NCBI GenBank assembly: GCA_965153455.1
Contig: OZ234504.1
Span: 2,480,001 to 2,544,000 of the forward strand
Reading direction: 5' to 3'
Source: Sphagnum compactum
Taxonomy: Eukaryota > Bryophyta > Sphagnopsida > Sphagnales
Length of the DNA: 64,000 bases
Made by a program: the position numbers and the translations under genes. Under the pieces are notes generated by a model. It saw only the letters and a program-made list of their open reading frames with translations. It did not search any database and had not been told where the DNA came from. Below, piece after piece: positions 60,784-64,000 of this stretch. Numbering within the stretch: the stretch's first letter is position 1; every line of letters begins with the position of its first letter.

Positions 60784-60815
<32 letters not shown>

Positions 60816-60854
60816 AGAAGAAGAAGAAGAAGAAGAGGATTTGAGACAAAGTGA
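60609..60854 (+). CDS. Small ORF with Cys-rich centre and Ser/Arg repeat tail
   Basis: ATG at 60609 opens 81 codons ending TGA at 60854. It begins MAMPSLRDGRERVWQKKK, has a Cys/Phe-rich patch (CFRGCFFCIC), then KRPVITISEEPAPISVLG, followed by poly-Ser and poly-Arg from (CAG)n(AAG)n at about 60787-60837. The part before the homopolymers has balanced, protein-like composition and a Cys patch that could be lipid-modified. It lies about 960 bases before the U-box start and may be an upstream ORF in that leader, a separate small gene or a chance frame. Not recognised. Confidence 0.35.
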
Positions 60855-61815
60855 GCCGCTAAGAAACTGGGTACTCAGTTTTTCCATCGTTGCAAGACGA
60901 TGCAGCTTGTTGTCACTGTTGTTCTGAGAACTTGTGGAGGTTTTCCAGCGAGTATATGGTGATGGGTAGTGTCAGAATTTCTTTGTTCTCTCGAGTGAGA
61001 AGAGCATCATGGTGAGCTCTTTTTTTTTCTCCTAGTAACAACAACAACAACAACCCAAGAAGCTCTTTCAAGTTCACAGCTTTGCAGTCTGTTCTTGTTC
61101 AGTTTGTTAGGTAGAGACACAGAGACAGAGCCGAGCAAAGAGGATTTGAGAAGCAGTCCTTTTCTTTTTTTTGAAGAACAAGATGGCCAGTGAAGGAAGG
61201 AAGATATAAGAAGGGGTGGATTGCTGGGTGATGGGTTTTTTTTGGTTTTACAGCAATACAGGGAATGAAGAAAAAAAGAAAGAAAGATGGGTTTTGCATA
61301 TTATAGGCGGTGGGGTTGTGCTTCAGCTTGTTGCAGCTCCCAGGTTATTTTGGTGACCTAAAAAGAAGAAAAAGACCACCCCTCACCCCCCCCCCCCCCG
61401 GAAGAAGATGAAGAAGAAGATGCTATGCTGTGAACCATCATCATCAAAGACTGCAGAAGATGAAGAAGAAGATGCTATGCTGTGAACCATCATCATAGAC
61501 TATAGAAGATGAAGAGGAAGATATGCTGTGAACCATCTCTGGAGTTTCTTCTATGTGGATAGTCTGTCCTGCCAGGAGGAGAGGAACAAGAACAAGTCAA
61601 GGGTACAAGGAAGTGGGTGGCTTCCTTGGGATTTCTTTCTAGCCATTGCCAGAATTCCAGAAGCTAAAGTTTGTTTTGGAAGCATAAAGAGGAGGAGTCC
61701 AAGCTTTTTGCAGTTCTAAGTTTTGGTAGTACATAGGAGCTGCTGCCTTGGGGAAGCTTGTTTGGGTTCTGTTGTGGAAAGGCGGAAGCTAGGGTTTGGG
61801 GTGGAGGTGGAGGAG
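60855..61815 (+). promoter_or_regulatory. Probable leader of the U-box gene with repeats and upstream ORFs
   Basis: Noncoding in the U-box frame. It has a poly-C run (about 61387-61400) followed by three tandem copies of a roughly 53-base unit, GAAGATGAAGAAGAAGATGC then TATGCTGTGAACCATCATCA (61401-61545). The ATGs inside these units start very short upstream ORFs that stop within one or two units. Long, ATG-bearing leaders often reduce translation of the main frame; that effect here is inferred. Confidence 0.5.
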
Positions 61816-64000
61816 ATGCTGTTAGGGAGCATAAGCAACACAATGCTTACCCCTCTTGCAGAGGTGCTCACACGGCTCATAATGGAATTTGCACAGACAG
61901 CTTTTGCGGTTAAGGATGTGTTGATCGAGAAAGAATCGTTCAAGGAGCTTGCGAGATACTTGGAAAGGATCAGACCAATTTTGAAGGAAATGAGTGAGAA
62001 GAATGTGAGAGATACACCAGAGAAGACAATGCAACTAGGTCTCGTATCACTTGAGGGACAAATAAAAAAAGCACGATCGCTCATCTCTATGTGCACATCC
62101 AAGAGCAGGATATATCTTTTGGTGAATTGTCGAATGGTTGTGAAAGAAATCCAGGACATTACTCGAGAAATTGGGCAATGCTTGAGCTCGATTCCGATGG
62201 CAACATTAGGTTTATCCATAGAAACACTCGAGAATACTGCACAGCTCCAAAGGGACATGCAACAGGTGCAGTTCAAAGCAGCAGTTGCAGAGGAAGCTAT
62301 CATGGAGAAAATTGAGACTGGGATTCGTGATCATCGGATTGATTCCGAATGGGCCAATGGTCTTCTCTTGCAAATTGCACAAGCTGTGGGTGTTCCTGTT
62401 GATCCAAGTTCATTGAGGCAGGAGCTTGAAAGCTTCAAGCGGGAGAAAGAAGAAGCTCAATTACGCAAGAGTCAAGCAGAGGCAATGCAGCTCCACCAAA
62501 TCATCGAGCTACTTGTACAAGCTGATGCTGCAACATCAGAGAGAGAAAAAGACAGCATGTATCAAATCAAGAAGAGTGCAGGTGGTAATCATTTACCAGC
62601 TTTGCAATCTTTCTACTGTCCGATCACACAGGAAGTAATGCAGGAGCCGGTGGAGATTGCTTCAGGACAGACATTTGAACGCAGTGCAATTGAGAAGTGG
62701 TTTTCAGCTGGCCATCATACATGTCCAACCACCAAAGTGGAGCTTGACAACTTAGAGATTAAGCTCAATCTCGCATTGCGGCAATCGATACAGGAATGGA
62801 GGGAGCGAAATACAGCGAGCAGTATTGCAGCGTCGAAACCCAAACTTTTATCAGGTAACGAGGAAGAGGTTTCTTCAGCTTTGAGGGAGTTGCTTTCACT
62901 CTGTGAAGAAAGATGTCTCCACAAATACTGGATTGCAGCTGAGGGCCTGATTCCTGTTCTTGTAAAGCTCTTGCAATCTGGTCAGAGACGGATTCGCAAA
63001 GAGACGCTTGCAACACTTCGAAGTCTTGCAGTTGATAACATTGGAAACAAGGTATGAATGATTACATTTTATTTATGGGTTGATTTATGAACTCAGTTGT
63101 GATTGATCAATCATGAGTTTGATTTTGACTCAGTTTGCTGATGAAAATTCAGGAGAAAATAGCAGCAGCCGGGGGTATCAAACAAGTGGTGAGATCATTG
63201 GCACGGGATGTGGGTGAGGGCCAGCAAGCAGTGGCACTCCTTCTGGAGCTTTCTGAGGCACCCAATGTGTGCGAACAAATAGGGAAGACACAGGGATGCA
63301 TCTTGCTTCTTGTGACCATGCTCAACTGTGAGAATCTTCATGCCATCGAAGATGCCCGCAAGCTCCTTGAACATCTGTCCAACAATGACCAAAATGTTGT
63401 CCAGATGGCAGAAGCGAATCATTTCAGCCCACTTATTCTCCGCCTGAGCGAAGGTAAAACAAGAGTGTACAATGGGAATCTTTCCTTCCCAAAGATGTTA
63501 GTCAATTTCATGACAGAGTACAAAGAGAATGTCACATGTTGGCAATTTGAGTTTGTTGTGGTCCAATCTTCATCACAGAAACACACACCCAAATCCAAGA
63601 CAAAAGGTTATAGAATCTTCTTATCCACCCACCCACCCATTGTGTTCAACTGAAAAATTGAAGTGGCATGGATGCAGGATCTGATATGACAAAGGTTTTG
63701 ATGGCAAGTGCATTGTCACGTATGGGCCTGACAGAAACAAGCAAAGCAGCTTTGGCACAACAGGGAGCAATTCCACCTCTTGTAAAAATGATATGTTATG
63801 GCAAGCTCGAGGCAAAAGCTGCAGCACTTGGGGCACTTCAAAACTTATCGACACTGCCAGAGAATCGGGAACCAATGATAGAAGCGGGTGTGATTGCACC
63901 GCTCCTTCAACTTCTGTTCTCAGTTACATCAGTTGTCATGAGCCTGAAGGAGCATGCAGCTGCCACTCTCGCCAACCTTGCTATGGCTAGCACCACGGCC
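61816..64000 (+). CDS. U-box/ARM-repeat E3 ubiquitin ligase, PUB43/44-like, 3' end outside window
   Basis: Plant U-box ligases transfer ubiquitin from an E2 to substrates. Start chosen at the first ATG (61816) of a frame that is open upstream without another ATG. Exon 1 is 61816-63051, exon 2 is 63153-63453 and exon 3 is from 63678 to the right edge. Residues 1 to about 240 form the helical U-box N-terminal domain, with a coiled-coil segment before the U-box. The U-box runs about 264-335, with FYCPITQEVMQEPV, GQTFERSAIEKWF and CPTTKVEL, and keeps the conserved core. Armadillo repeats follow (for example LIPVLVKLLQSGQRR, AIPPLVKMICYGKLEAKAAA, LGALQNLS). The layout matches the Arabidopsis PUB43/PUB44 (SAUL1) group. 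The last repeats and stop are not in the window. Confidence 0.9.

Overview
This is nuclear DNA of a land plant. The genes have many GT-AG introns (acceptors are often TGCAG), the background is AT-rich, and all recognisable products are plant nuclear families: a RIO1 kinase, a very-long-chain 3-oxoacyl-CoA reductase, a GPI-anchored early nodulin-like protein, a U-box/ARM ubiquitin ligase, and relics of CYP704-type P450, LEA and mTERF genes. The clade cannot be fixed from sequence alone. Bryophyte, lycophyte or fern is my guess, mainly because of the non-LTR retroelement relic near 46-48 kb. No bacterial, organellar or viral gene block is seen.

Layout. 1-1389 is a large foldback element. 1966-2713 (+) is a two-exon gene for an unknown small basic protein. 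About 3.85-5.5 kb (-) is a CYP704-like pseudogene. 8.56-9.1 kb (-) is a LEA-like relic. 10.6-12.96 kb (+) is a decayed hAT transposase. 14523-22462 (-) is a complete 13-exon RIO1 gene. It shares a roughly 310-bp head-to-head promoter, containing telo-box motifs, with a two-exon gene for a small membrane protein (22777-23429, +). 23.4-35.3 kb is gene-poor: an mTERF relic, dispersed repeats and an 80-bp-period minisatellite. 35387-37615 (+) is a four-exon early nodulin-like gene. 39.85-42.1 kb is a second hAT relic and 45-48.15 kb a retroelement relic. 49498-53184 (+) is a complete five-exon KCR gene with a perfect hairpin downstream of its stop. 54-59.8 kb holds a repeat copy, a Tourist-like MITE and a long hairpin. 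59.87-60.6 kb is a higher-order minisatellite, followed by a small Ser/Arg-tailed ORF and a repeat-bearing leader for the U-box gene (61816 to the right edge, incomplete).

The intact genes are unrelated in function (ribosome maturation, fatty-acid elongation, cell surface, ubiquitylation), as expected of a plant chromosome. The recurring theme is local duplication: introns of RIO1 and KCR contain their own diverged repeat copies, and the U-box gene has arrays both upstream and in its leader. Splice models were built by eye. RIO1, KCR, the early nodulin-like gene and the 22.8-kb gene each join into a reading frame divisible by three with family-consistent sequence across the joins.
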